The position numbers were made by a program, and so were the translations under genes. Source: Clostridia bacterium (lineage in GTDB: Bacteria > Bacillota > Clostridia > UBA1381 > UBA9506). Taken from it: a stretch of 64,000 nucleotides of DNA. The stretch is taken from contig JAFQAZ010000011.1 of assembly GCA_017416855.1 (NCBI GenBank), positions 245,355 through 309,354 on the forward strand. The letters run 5' to 3'. Within the stretch, counting starts at the first letter, position 1. The number at the start of each line of letters is the position of its first letter. A model generated the notes under the pieces. The model was not told the origin of the DNA. It did no database searches and worked only from the letters and a program-made list of their open reading frames with translations. Below are positions 44,760-52,418 of the stretch, piece by piece.

Positions 44760-44799
44760 GATATCATTTCATAAAAATCAAACAATTTTTAGTAAACTA

Positions 44800-46728
44800 T
44801 TAGCTGATTTTTGTGCCATCGGGCATATCCTGATCAACTGTCAGAACACTTAAATTCTTTTTATCAGATGCAGCCAGAATCATACCTTCTGATAACACGC
44901 CTCTGAGTTTAACCGGCTTTAAGTTAGTAATAACAACAACTTTTTTGCCAACAAACTCCTCAGGCGGATAAGCTTTGGCGATGCCGGAGACAATCTGACG
45001 AACCTCATCACCAATCTTAATTTTGGATACAAGCAGCTTGTCGGCACCTTCCACTCTCTGAGATTCTACAACTAATCCAACCTTCAGCTCAAGCTTTGCA
45101 AAATCTTCAATAGATATTTCAGGTAACTTCTCTACTTCTTCTACCTTCTTTTCTTCTTTAGCAGGTTTCGGCTGAGATTTTTCAATTTCTTCCAGCATTT
45201 TCTTTTCATCCAGACGTGCAAACAACGGCGTTGCCTGGCCAACAGAAGTGCCTGCTTCCGTTTTTCCAAAAGCGTCTAATGATTCTAATGAGCATTCCTT
45301 AGCACCAATCTGTGCAAAAATGCTTTCTGCCGTTTGAGGCATAAAGGGAGTCAACAGTACACCCAAGAAGCGAATGCTTTCTAACAGATTGTATAACACA
45401 CCACCTAAGCGTTCCTTCCGACTTTCGTCTTTTGCCAGTGCCCAGGGCATAGTTTCATCAATGTATTTATTGGAACGACGGGCAAGGTTCATCACTTCAG
45501 AAAGTGCTTCTGCCGTCTTGAACGCATCCATCTTTTCTTTGCAAGCTTTAGCCGCTTTTAACGCACATTCTTTCAAATCCGCATCCATTTCAGCATCGCA
45601 AGGCTTTTGAATCACACCATCAAAATATTTCTGCTGCATAGCAACAGTCCGGTTCACTAAATTGCCCAAGGTGTTTGCCAAATCAGCATTATAGCGGCTG
45701 ATAATATTTTCATAAGAAATAGTACCATCCTGTGCATAAGGCATTTCGCAAAGCAGATAATAACGAATAGCATCCACCCCAAAGAGTTTGACCAAATCAT
45801 CAGCATAAATGGCATTACCACGGGATTTGCTGATTTTATCAGCACCAGCCAAAAGCCAGGGATGGCCGAAAATCTGCTTCGGCAGGGGTTCGCCCAAAGC
45901 CATCAGCATAATAGGCCAATAAATGGTGTGGAAACGCAGAATGTCTTTACCAATTACATGCACGTCGCAAGGCCAGTATTTTTTGTAGAGCTCACCCTGC
46001 TCGTCCGGCGCATAGCCTAAGGCAGTGATGTAGTTGGAAAGGGCATCAATCCATACATAAACTACATGGTCTTTATCAAAAGTAACCGGAATACCCCAGT
46101 CAAAAGATGTACGGGATACGCACAGATCCTGCAGACCGGGTTTCAAGAAATTATTAACCATTTCTTTTTTGCGGCTTTCCGGCTGAATAAAATCAGGGTT
46201 TTCTTCGATGTATTGCATCAATCTGTCCTGATACTTGCTCATTTTAAAGAAATAAGCTTCTTCCTTTGTCGTCTTTACTTCTCTACCACAGTCAGGACAG
46301 CAGCCATCCACCAACTGGCTCTGGGTAAAGAAAGATTCACAGGGAACACAATACCAACCTTCGTACTCACCCTTATAAATATCGCCCTGTTCATAGAGCT
46401 TATTAAAAATTTTCTGCACACTTTTTACGTGGTAATCATCAGTTGTGCGGATAAAATGATTATAGCTGGAACCCATTAAATCCCAAATATCTTTAATTTC
46501 ACCGGCAACGCCATCCACATACTGCTGGGGTGTGATGCCTGCTTCTTTAGCGGCTTCACCAATTTTTTGTCCGTGCTCATCGGTACCGGTTAAGAAAAAG
46601 ACATCATAGCCCTCCTGTCTTTTATGACGGGCAATAGCGTCTGTCAGAACAATTTCATAGGTATTCCCGATATGGGGTTTGCGGGATGTATAGGCAATCG
46701 CCGTGGTAATATAATATTTTTCCTTCAT
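44800..46728 (-). CDS. metG: Methionyl-tRNA synthetase
   Basis: A 642-residue class I synthetase. The HIGH-type motif is KPHIGNTYEIV near residue 18. A zinc knuckle has WYCVPC and CCPDCGRE near residues 126-148, and the KMSKS-type loop is DKISKSRGN near residue 300. A charged linker (KPAKEEKKVEEVEK) leads to the C-terminal tRNA-binding EMAP-II-like domain (FAKLELKVGLVVE to the end), which promotes dimerisation. The leader is short, with a TATAAT on the - strand at 46757-46752 but only a weak -35, and contains no T-box. Confidence 0.98.
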   Translation of the reverse strand: MKEKYYITTAIAYTSRKPHIGNTYEIVLTDAIARHKRQEGYDVFFLTGTDEHGQKIGEAAKEAGITPQQYVDGVAGEIKDIWDLMGSSYNHFIRTTDDYHVKSVQKIFNKLYEQGDIYKGEYEGWYCVPCESFFTQSQLVDGCCPDCGREVKTTKEEAYFFKMSKYQDRLMQYIEENPDFIQPESRKKEMVNNFLKPGLQDLCVSRTSFDWGIPVTFDKDHVVYVWIDALSNYITALGYAPDEQGELYKKYWPCDVHVIGKDILRFHTIYWPIMLMALGEPLPKQIFGHPWLLAGADKISKSRGNAIYADDLVKLFGVDAIRYYLLCEMPYAQDGTISYENIISRYNADLANTLGNLVNRTVAMQQKYFDGVIQKPCDAEMDADLKECALKAAKACKEKMDAFKTAEALSEVMNLARRSNKYIDETMPWALAKDESRKERLGGVLYNLLESIRFLGVLLTPFMPQTAESIFAQIGAKECSLESLDAFGKTEAGTSVGQATPLFARLDEKKMLEEIEKSQPKPAKEEKKVEEVEKLPEISIEDFAKLELKVGLVVESQRVEGADKLLVSKIKIGDEVRQIVSGIAKAYPPEEFVGKKVVVITNLKPVKLRGVLSEGMILAASDKKNLSVLTVDQDMPDGTKIS

Positions 46729-46798
46729 TTCTATCTCCTCCCATCTTTATTATTATATCACAATTCTTTTAAAAATGAAAGGGGTTTTGCAAGGTTTT

Positions 46799-47044
46799 TT
46801 ATTTTTCTTCATCCACCGGCCAGTCAACCAGAATGATCTCTTCACCAATCTGGCGAATTTTTTCCCATGGAATCACCAGATCCTTTCCCGGTCCAAAGTT
46901 AAAAAACCTGGATTTACCGGGCACAATGACCGCTTCAATAGCACCTGCCTCAAGACTCACTTCCACATCGGACACAAACCCCATCCTGGATGCATCACGA
47001 AGATTAATCACCTCTTTTTGCCGGAGTTCTCCAGCACGATACAT
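46799..47044 (-). CDS. YlmC/YmxH family PRC-barrel protein
   Basis: An 81-residue PRC-barrel protein of the YlmC/YmxH type found in spore-forming Firmicutes. It begins MYRAGELRQKEVINL, continues with GFVSDVEV, and has PGKSRFFNFGPGKDLVIPW before an acidic end. YlmC is linked to sporulation and YmxH sits near sporulation genes in Bacillus, but no biochemical role is known. AGGGTGAAGG precedes the ATG. It may share transcription with metG. Confidence 0.88.
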   Translation of the reverse strand: MYRAGELRQKEVINLRDASRMGFVSDVEVSLEAGAIEAVIVPGKSRFFNFGPGKDLVIPWEKIRQIGEEIILVDWPVDEEK

Positions 47045-47062
47045 ACCTTCACCCTCTTTTTC

Positions 47063-47091
47063 TTTACTTTTTAATTAATATATGGTAAAAT
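47063..47091 (+). promoter_or_regulatory. Promoter for the class II aldolase gene
   Basis: TTTACT (47063-47068), 17-nt spacer, TAAAAT (47086-47091), with a TGG extended -10 element. It lies about 40 bp upstream of the start and overlaps the 5' side of the divergent ylmC-type gene. Confidence 0.55.
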
Positions 47092-47128
47092 TATTATATA
47101 TATGTTTTAATAAAAGGGAGTGAATGAT

Positions 47129-47779
47129 ATGTTAGATACTTTAAAACTTGAGATTTCCAATGCAATTGTTTATTTAAAAGAGCAAAAAATGCGTTTTTTG
47201 AACAAAGGTAATATTTCGATAGTAGACCGCAGCAACAACCTGATTGTTTCAGAACCAGGAGACCCCAATGTTGTGCCTGAACCAGCTAACATTCTCATAA
47301 CAGATTTATCCGGCAATGTCATTGAAGGCTCCGGTCAGCCTATTCAGAATTTTACAACCCATTTAGAAATTTACCGCACCTTCCCAAATACCGGCGCTAT
47401 TGTTCACAGCCATGGTATGTACACCACCGCATGGGCACAGTCCGGCCGGGATATTCCTGTTTATGGCACCAGTCATTTTGACTATTTTAAAGATGCTATT
47501 CCCTGCACCCGTGCCATCACCGCGTCTGAGGCAGAAGATTACGGCACCGCTGCCGGTCACTGCATTGTTGAAATTTTTGAAAAAAAATCACTTTCACCCG
47601 ATGCTACACCTGCTGTTTTACTGTTTCAGCACGGAGCCTATGTCTGGGGTGAAAATGCCATGGAAGCTGCCAATCGTTGTGTAGCTTTAGAGCAACTGGC
47701 TATGCTTGCCTATCTGACAGAAAAGATTAATCCCGATATCAAAGATTTGCAGCGAAACATTTCTCCTGCTTCTTTGTAA
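47129..47779 (+). CDS. Class II aldolase/adducin-type aldolase or epimerase
   Basis: About 216 residues matching the zinc-dependent class II aldolase family (fuculose-phosphate aldolase, ribulose-phosphate 4-epimerase). It has FLNKGNISIVDRS near residue 25, GQPIQNFTTHLEIYR, the zinc ligands in IVHSHGMYTTAWAQ near residue 90 and the third-histidine region FQHGAYVWG near residue 165. A GTG at 47120 is possible, but GGGAG spacing favours the ATG at 47129. It stands alone, so substrate is not indicated; it would cleave or epimerise a sugar phosphate. Confidence 0.85.
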   Translation: MLDTLKLEISNAIVYLKEQKMRFLNKGNISIVDRSNNLIVSEPGDPNVVPEPANILITDLSGNVIEGSGQPIQNFTTHLEIYRTFPNTGAIVHSHGMYTTAWAQSGRDIPVYGTSHFDYFKDAIPCTRAITASEAEDYGTAAGHCIVEIFEKKSLSPDATPAVLLFQHGAYVWGENAMEAANRCVALEQLAMLAYLTEKINPDIKDLQRNISPASL

Positions 47780-47852
47780 AAAACAAAAAAATGTATAAAC
47801 TTCTTTTTTTCGGCTATACTAGTAGTGACAGAATTAAAAAGGAGTGTGTACT

Positions 47853-48068
47853 GTGTCAACAATTGATAATTTTTCTTTGGTGTTGGTTATCATCGGCGCC
47901 TTGAACTGGGGTTCCATCGGCTTATTTGGTTTTGACTTTGTGGCTGCAATTTTTGGCGGTCAGATGTCCGTTGTAAGTCGCATCATCTTCACCCTGGTAG
48001 GCATTGCAGGTCTTTGGTCCATAACGTTATTATTTAAAGAAAAGCTCCCTGCATCAACCGACAGATAA
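47853..48068 (+). CDS. DUF378 small membrane protein
   Basis: A 71-residue protein with two hydrophobic segments and the signature LVLVIIGALNWGSIGLFGFDFVAAIFG (key part IGALNWG). This is diagnostic of the DUF378/YuzA-like family of unknown function. An in-frame GTG at 47844 overlaps the AAGGAG; the GTG at 47853, 8 nt after it, is the likely start. A strong terminator follows. Confidence 0.9.
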   Translation: MSTIDNFSLVLVIIGALNWGSIGLFGFDFVAAIFGGQMSVVSRIIFTLVGIAGLWSITLLFKEKLPASTDR

Positions 48069-48085
48069 CACAACTGAACAAAAGA

Positions 48086-48128
48086 GGACTGTTCCTCGGT
48101 TTCTAGCCGATGGAACAGTCCATTTTTT
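48086..48128 (+). terminator. Terminator between DUF378 gene and bofA
   Basis: A 14-bp stem with one bulged base (GGACTGTTCC plus TCGG with its complement, 48086-48121), 7-nt loop and a run of six T. It reaches the bofA stop codon on the other strand. Confidence 0.9.
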
Positions 48129-48393
48129 AGATTGCAAATAGAAGCTTTAGCAACACCAGAAGCACCAATCCGGGCAAACCAAATAAACCACAAACAGATG
48201 CCGTAACCGGATTTAACCCAATTGTAAAACCGATGCTCCTGAAAATTAAATTAAATATGTACAGTCCCACACCACCAAGCAGAGAGTGCAAAACCAAAAC
48301 CAAAAGGCTCATCAGTGGCTTTAAAAAAATTCGCCCGATCACAAGAAGCAATATTGCTGAGAGAATATAGGCCAAAACGGCTCCCACACTCAT
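48127..48393 (-). CDS. bofA: Pro-sigma-K processing inhibitor BofA family protein
   Basis: An 88-residue, highly hydrophobic protein with two or three membrane segments and the family-typical middle LLGGVGLYIFNLI followed by GLNPVTASVCGLFGLPGL. In Bacillus, BofA holds the SpoIVFB protease inactive in the forespore outer membrane until mother-cell sigma-K should be activated. Its ATG overlaps the yaaL stop codon. The yaaL-bofA order is conserved, but the recR gene usually upstream is missing. Confidence 0.92.
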   Translation of the reverse strand: MSVGAVLAYILSAILLLVIGRIFLKPLMSLLVLVLHSLLGGVGLYIFNLIFRSIGFTIGLNPVTASVCGLFGLPGLVLLVLLKLLFAI

Positions 48394-48725
48394 AATAATT
48401 CTTCTCCTTTTTCCCTGTTTCTTTCAAACATTCCCTGAAAAAATCCGGCATTGGTAAACTTGTCCTGCTTAGCCAGTTTCAAGAAGTAGTTAACTCTCGT
48501 TTCAGCTGCCTTAATTTCGTAAATATAATACTCTAAAAGCGCTGGTTCTTTTGCGTAATTATAGTTATTTCGTGCTGTTTCAAGGTCAAAACAAGCTTTT
48601 TGAAAATCTGACATAAATTCTTCATACTTCAGCTTGTCCAGCTCTTTCTCCTTATGTTTTTCATAATACCTGCGAATCATATCCGCTAATGACTTGTTCT
48701 TTTTAATGATGGTTTCAAAACCCAT
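48390..48725 (-). CDS. YaaL/DUF2508 family protein
   Basis: A 111-residue, charged, helix-rich protein matching the YaaL (DUF2508) family of unknown function. The segment FQKACFDLETARNNYNYAKEPALLEYYIYEIKAAETRVNYFLK, with LETARNNYNYA and ALLEYYIYEIKAAE, is characteristic. The frame is open to 48758, but AAAGGAGG precedes the ATG at 48725. It is translationally coupled to bofA. Confidence 0.88.
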   Translation of the reverse strand: MGFETIIKKNKSLADMIRRYYEKHKEKELDKLKYEEFMSDFQKACFDLETARNNYNYAKEPALLEYYIYEIKAAETRVNYFLKLAKQDKFTNAGFFQGMFERNREKGEELL

Positions 48726-48797
48726 ATATACGCCTCCTTTATCTTCGGTCATTATCATTATAAGCAGGCAACAGGTAAATTATTCCGATTTTTTTAC

Positions 48798-48829
48798 AAA
48801 AGTAAAGAGACCGCATCGCTGCAGTCTCT
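48798..48829 (-). terminator. Terminator of the nagA-like/ceramidase-like operon
   Basis: AGAGAC pairs with GTCTCT plus an inner GC pair across one mismatch (48806-48829), with a U-rich tail on the - strand, about 35 bp after the ceramidase-like stop codon. Confidence 0.7.
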
Positions 48830-48862
48830 AGATAATCATTTATGTCGTTATACAATGTTGTT

Positions 48863-50227
48863 TCACTTTGAGGAAAGTTCAGCCAAAAGCTCTTTTCCGC
48901 CTTCAATAATCTTTTCTGCCACACCGGCTTTATACTGTGAGGTTCTGGCCTCATAACCACCTTCATCATAGGCCGACTGCATAGGGAAATAACCGGCATC
49001 GCCATTGGTTAATGCGCAGGGCATAATCATGCTCCAGCCCTCTGCTTCTTTAATGCCCACACCAATATCTGTAAAGGGTTCGCCGGGAATACCAACCATA
49101 GCTACATTGCCGATTTGCACACCGGTTAAGTAAAGGTTAAAGACCTCAGGCCCGTTTTCCAGCCGAACCATTCTGAGTGCCTCTGCCACAACTGTGGTAA
49201 GCTGCATGGCTTTAAAGGGAATTTCATCATCTCGTCCTGCATCGTGAAGGTCTTTATATGTATGAGCCAGCGGCAAATCTTCTTTTGCCGGCACATTCGC
49301 TGCCACCGGCAAAAGCTTTTTAATGATGTTTAGTTTATCTACATTCACATAATGAACTTTATCATAAACCTGCAGCACCGTACCGGCAATAGCACGACCA
49401 ACAAAACGAGCCATGCCGGGACTCTTCATTTCATTATCAAAGCTGATTTCCGTGTCATTCATATCGCCGCCTTCAGGAAACACATGGGTACTGCCCACAT
49501 CACCCTCGGCGCCGTTAAAGAAGATACATTCCGTACCGTCTAAAGCCTTTTCAATGGTTTTATACATCCATCCCGGCCAGTCAGGAGAAAGCATATCGCC
49601 GTTAATGGTATCGGCGTGGAGGCCGTAGTTCACCAAAACAATACTTGCACCACCTTCTCTATCAAAACGAAGTACATGGACTCTCTGATCAAGCTCACCG
49701 ATGGGATGGTCAATGTTGGGATCGTTAATGGGCGGACAAGTCAAAGTAGAACCATCCTTCATTTTATACCGTCTGATATAGGCCACTCGTTCCGGTGCCC
49801 ATCCGGTGATGTAGCCCATTTTAGCAGGCTTTGCATCCTCCAACGCTAGTTTAGACGCATCTGCAATCCGTTCTACCATAAAATCAGCATAGGTGCGAAT
49901 GACCTCTTCATCAGCCTCAAAAGCCTCAGTAGGTACTAATAAACCACCCGTATGGGTATGTGTTGCGGAAATAAAGGTATTTTCTGACGTAACACCCGTT
50001 TTTTCAAAAATTCTCTCATTGATTGCATCAATAGTTGAATTATCAACACCGCAAACCGGCACGCTAATTAATAAAATTTTCTTTTCATTAAGCGTTAATG
50101 CTAATACTCTCACATCTAAATCATCTAAAACCCCAGTAGCAAATCGGGGCACATAATAACCTGCCACACCAATGCCCAAAGGGGGATTTACATTTACTTT
50201 TGCAAAACCAACACTGAACTGACTCAT
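48863..50227 (-). CDS. Neutral/alkaline ceramidase-like hydrolase
   Basis: A 454-residue protein related to the N-terminal domain of neutral/alkaline non-lysosomal ceramidases, zinc amidases. FSVGFAKVNVNPPLGIGVAGYY opens the domain. Zinc-ligand histidines are in ISATHTHTGG (H90, H92) and NYGLHADTINGD near residue 207. FFNGAEGDVG near residue 240 resembles the conserved family block. It lacks a signal peptide and the usual C-terminal domain, so the substrate is probably not ceramide. Many gut bacteria carry such stand-alone proteins of unknown function beside sugar genes. It lies 21 bp after a NagA-like gene, hinting at amide hydrolysis of an acylated amino sugar. Confidence 0.82.
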   Translation of the reverse strand: MSQFSVGFAKVNVNPPLGIGVAGYYVPRFATGVLDDLDVRVLALTLNEKKILLISVPVCGVDNSTIDAINERIFEKTGVTSENTFISATHTHTGGLLVPTEAFEADEEVIRTYADFMVERIADASKLALEDAKPAKMGYITGWAPERVAYIRRYKMKDGSTLTCPPINDPNIDHPIGELDQRVHVLRFDREGGASIVLVNYGLHADTINGDMLSPDWPGWMYKTIEKALDGTECIFFNGAEGDVGSTHVFPEGGDMNDTEISFDNEMKSPGMARFVGRAIAGTVLQVYDKVHYVNVDKLNIIKKLLPVAANVPAKEDLPLAHTYKDLHDAGRDDEIPFKAMQLTTVVAEALRMVRLENGPEVFNLYLTGVQIGNVAMVGIPGEPFTDIGVGIKEAEGWSMIMPCALTNGDAGYFPMQSAYDEGGYEARTSQYKAGVAEKIIEGGKELLAELSSK

Positions 50228-50248
50228 CTTCTATTCCTCCGTTTATAA

Positions 50249-51391
50249 TTAAAATTTACAAATCTCACCACCGAGCATAACCTGTTTCACATCAAATCGG
50301 TCATTGACAAACACAAGATCCGCTATCTTTCCGGCTTCAATAGAACCGATTTCATCACCCATACCCAAAGCTTTAGCCGGATTGGTGGATGCCATGATAA
50401 AGGCTTGAGCAATGCCACAGTTGGTATGAGCCATAATATTACGACAAGCTAAGTTCATAGTGAGCTTGCTGCCGGAAAGACCACCGTTATGGTCAAAATT
50501 AAGGTCATCAATATGAGCATATTCCTGTGGAGATGCTTCTTGACTAACAGTGCTGTCAGTAATCAGAATAACACGATGCACACCCTTAGTATGAATCAGC
50601 AGCTGCAGCATTGTAGGATGAACATGAATACCGCAGGAATCGCTGATTACCTCTGCAAACATATCCGGCTCACGAAAGCAATATTCATCCGGACCATATC
50701 CTCGGGTGCCGCCAAATACCGGCAATCTGCCGGTGGCGCACATAGAATGAGTCTGAATTTTTGGTTTATATTTTCCCAAAGCACAAATCTGCATAGGGGT
50801 TGCCTCACTGTGACCCAACGCAAAAATAACATCAGGATTTACCTTTCTTGCATACTCTAAAAAGGGGAATAGCCCTTCCCGCTCCGGTGCAATAGCCCAT
50901 ACCTTTACATTTTTACCCGCCGCATCTACCAACGCCTTATACTCTTTTTCGCAAATAGGATGCCGCCATGGATTTCTGTCTGCGCAGGCACCGTAATTAG
51001 GATTGGTATAGGGTCCTTCACAATAAATACCCTTTAAATTCTTGACCTTTCCCATAGCATCATCAATCACACGGAACGCTTCTAAAAACTCCTGGAAATT
51101 CCGACCGTAAGAAGGTGTTGCCAGTATTGAAGTTGTGCCATTTTGCAGAAAAAACCGGCATGCCTCTACTGGATTTTCATAGGTTTGATATGTTTGACCA
51201 CCGTGCACATGAATATCTACAAAACCGGGGCCCACATAAGTGCCTTCAGCATCAATTATATCAGCATTTTCAGGAATCTGAACATCTGCACTTTTACCAA
51301 AAGAAACAATTTTGTTTCCGTCAATCAGCAAAACACCATCCCATATGATACCATTTTCCAAAACAATATTTCCATTAACAATCGCTTTCAT
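50249..51391 (-). CDS. NagA-like amidohydrolase (divergent)
   Basis: A 380-residue TIM-barrel amidohydrolase of the N-acetylglucosamine-6-phosphate deacetylase family. GPGFVDIHVHGG (first metal site), GIYCEGPYTNP, ALGHSEATP and VILITDSTVS (catalytic Asp) lie in the expected order. However, the stretch that is usually a THLYNAM-type motif reads THSMCATGRLPVFGGTRG, and the loop after EGPYTNP is longer than usual. Canonical NagA specificity is therefore doubtful. First gene of a two-gene operon with the ceramidase-like protein; no nagB is in the window. Consensus promoter upstream, with an inverted repeat over its -35. Confidence 0.85.
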   Translation of the reverse strand: MKAIVNGNIVLENGIIWDGVLLIDGNKIVSFGKSADVQIPENADIIDAEGTYVGPGFVDIHVHGGQTYQTYENPVEACRFFLQNGTTSILATPSYGRNFQEFLEAFRVIDDAMGKVKNLKGIYCEGPYTNPNYGACADRNPWRHPICEKEYKALVDAAGKNVKVWAIAPEREGLFPFLEYARKVNPDVIFALGHSEATPMQICALGKYKPKIQTHSMCATGRLPVFGGTRGYGPDEYCFREPDMFAEVISDSCGIHVHPTMLQLLIHTKGVHRVILITDSTVSQEASPQEYAHIDDLNFDHNGGLSGSKLTMNLACRNIMAHTNCGIAQAFIMASTNPAKALGMGDEIGSIEAGKIADLVFVNDRFDVKQVMLGGEICKF

Positions 51392-51433
51392 ATTATCACT
51401 CCAAATTCCGACACATTTTTATATTACTTATTT

Positions 51434-51462
51434 ATTATATAGAATCCAAAATTATTAGTCAA
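51434..51462 (-). promoter_or_regulatory. Promoter for the nagA-like operon
   Basis: On the - strand TTGACT (51462-51457), 17-nt spacer, TATAAT (51439-51434), about 45 bp upstream of the ATG at 51391. Confidence 0.75.
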
Positions 51463-51475
51463 GTAGCTTCTTGAC
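51458..51475. promoter_or_regulatory. Inverted repeat overlapping the nagA-like -35 box
   Basis: GTCAAG and CTTGAC, separated by 6 bp, form an 18-bp dyad that covers the -35 element and ends 2 bp before the stop codon of the AraC gene. It could be an operator or a weak transcript-end hairpin for that AraC gene. Confidence 0.5.
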
Positions 51476-51477
51476 TT

Positions 51478-52245
51478 TCACGATTCATTTTTTGATTTTA
51501 CTGCCCATTTAGCAGGTGAAATTCCCACATTTAAGGAAAAAAATTTAGAAAAATGATATACATCACAATAACCCAGCTCTGCTGCGATTTCCTTGATTGT
51601 AAAATATCTGCTTTCGAGCATTTCTTTAGCGGCAGCTATGCGCAAACTGTCACGGTACTTAACAATTGTCATCCCCATTTGGTGCAAAAACTTTGCCCGA
51701 AGGTAAGAAAGAGAAAGAGATGAATATTCGGCAATTTCCTCACCTGAAAAATTCCTCTTAAAATTATTACGAATAAATTCAATTGCCCTTGAAACATCCT
51801 TCTCCACCTTTTCATCAGAAAGTGTACTTTCTATCAGTTCAAGATAAAAATTCAATAGAGAAATGCGACATTTCTGATATGAATCCCATGACCGCGACTG
51901 CCATATATTACAAATCTTCAGAATTTCATCATGCTGCCGTTCCATGCATCTGTATATAAACGGAAGTTGTTTTGTATTCGTGCAAAGGGTCAATCCGCTG
52001 GTCACATAGGAACATGGTTCCTCAAATTCAACCAGATATTGATCTCCTTTAGAAGTTATGAGCATATCCCCCCGGGAAAATGTATGTTTTTTCCCGTTTT
52101 TATCTGTAACAAAGCCACTCCCCTCTGTCAGCATAACAAACCCGTCAAAACTTCTTTTAGGGTTAAAAAAGCGGAAGTTTTTTTCTTCTGTTTTATGTAC
52201 GATAATCTGTATATCCGTTATGTCGAGCACTAATTCCTCATGCAT
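51478..52245 (-). CDS. AraC-family regulator
   Basis: A 255-residue regulator. An N-terminal cupin-like sensing domain (residues about 10-100, with FSRGDMLITSKGDQY) precedes two C-terminal helix-turn-helix motifs: FSGEEIAEYSSLSLSYLRAKFLHQMG and FTIKEIAAELGYCDVYHFSKFFSLNVG (key YLRAKF and FSKFF). It is divergent from the DUF5107 gene, making it the probable regulator of the three-gene glycan operon, and lies directly upstream of the nagA-like operon in the same orientation. It has its own consensus promoter. Confidence 0.92.
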   Translation of the reverse strand: MHEELVLDITDIQIIVHKTEEKNFRFFNPKRSFDGFVMLTEGSGFVTDKNGKKHTFSRGDMLITSKGDQYLVEFEEPCSYVTSGLTLCTNTKQLPFIYRCMERQHDEILKICNIWQSRSWDSYQKCRISLLNFYLELIESTLSDEKVEKDVSRAIEFIRNNFKRNFSGEEIAEYSSLSLSYLRAKFLHQMGMTIVKYRDSLRIAAAKEMLESRYFTIKEIAAELGYCDVYHFSKFFSLNVGISPAKWAVKSKNES

Positions 52246-52271
52246 ATTCCTCTCCCCCTTATTTAAGTATT

Positions 52272-52300
52272 ATTATACAATTATTTTTTCGAATTTTCAA
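52272..52300 (-). promoter_or_regulatory. Promoter for the AraC gene at 51478-52245
   Basis: On the - strand TTGAAA (52300-52295), 17-nt spacer, TATAAT (52277-52272), about 30 bp from the start codon. Confidence 0.7.
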
Positions 52301-52364
52301 CCCATTTTCAAGTTTAATCTAATTTATAAAGTAGTTTTATACAAAATTTTAATAGCATTATACA

Positions 52365-52393
52365 TTGTCTATCCATTTATAAAAAAGTATAAT
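52365..52393 (+). promoter_or_regulatory. Promoter for the DUF5107-GH-lyase operon
   Basis: TTGTCT (52365-52370), 17-nt spacer, TATAAT (52388-52393), followed by a GGAGG ribosome binding site and the ATG at 52419. The weak -35 suits activation by an AraC protein. Confidence 0.65.
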
Positions 52394-52418
52394 ATCAATA
52401 AGAAATGGAGGGAAATAT

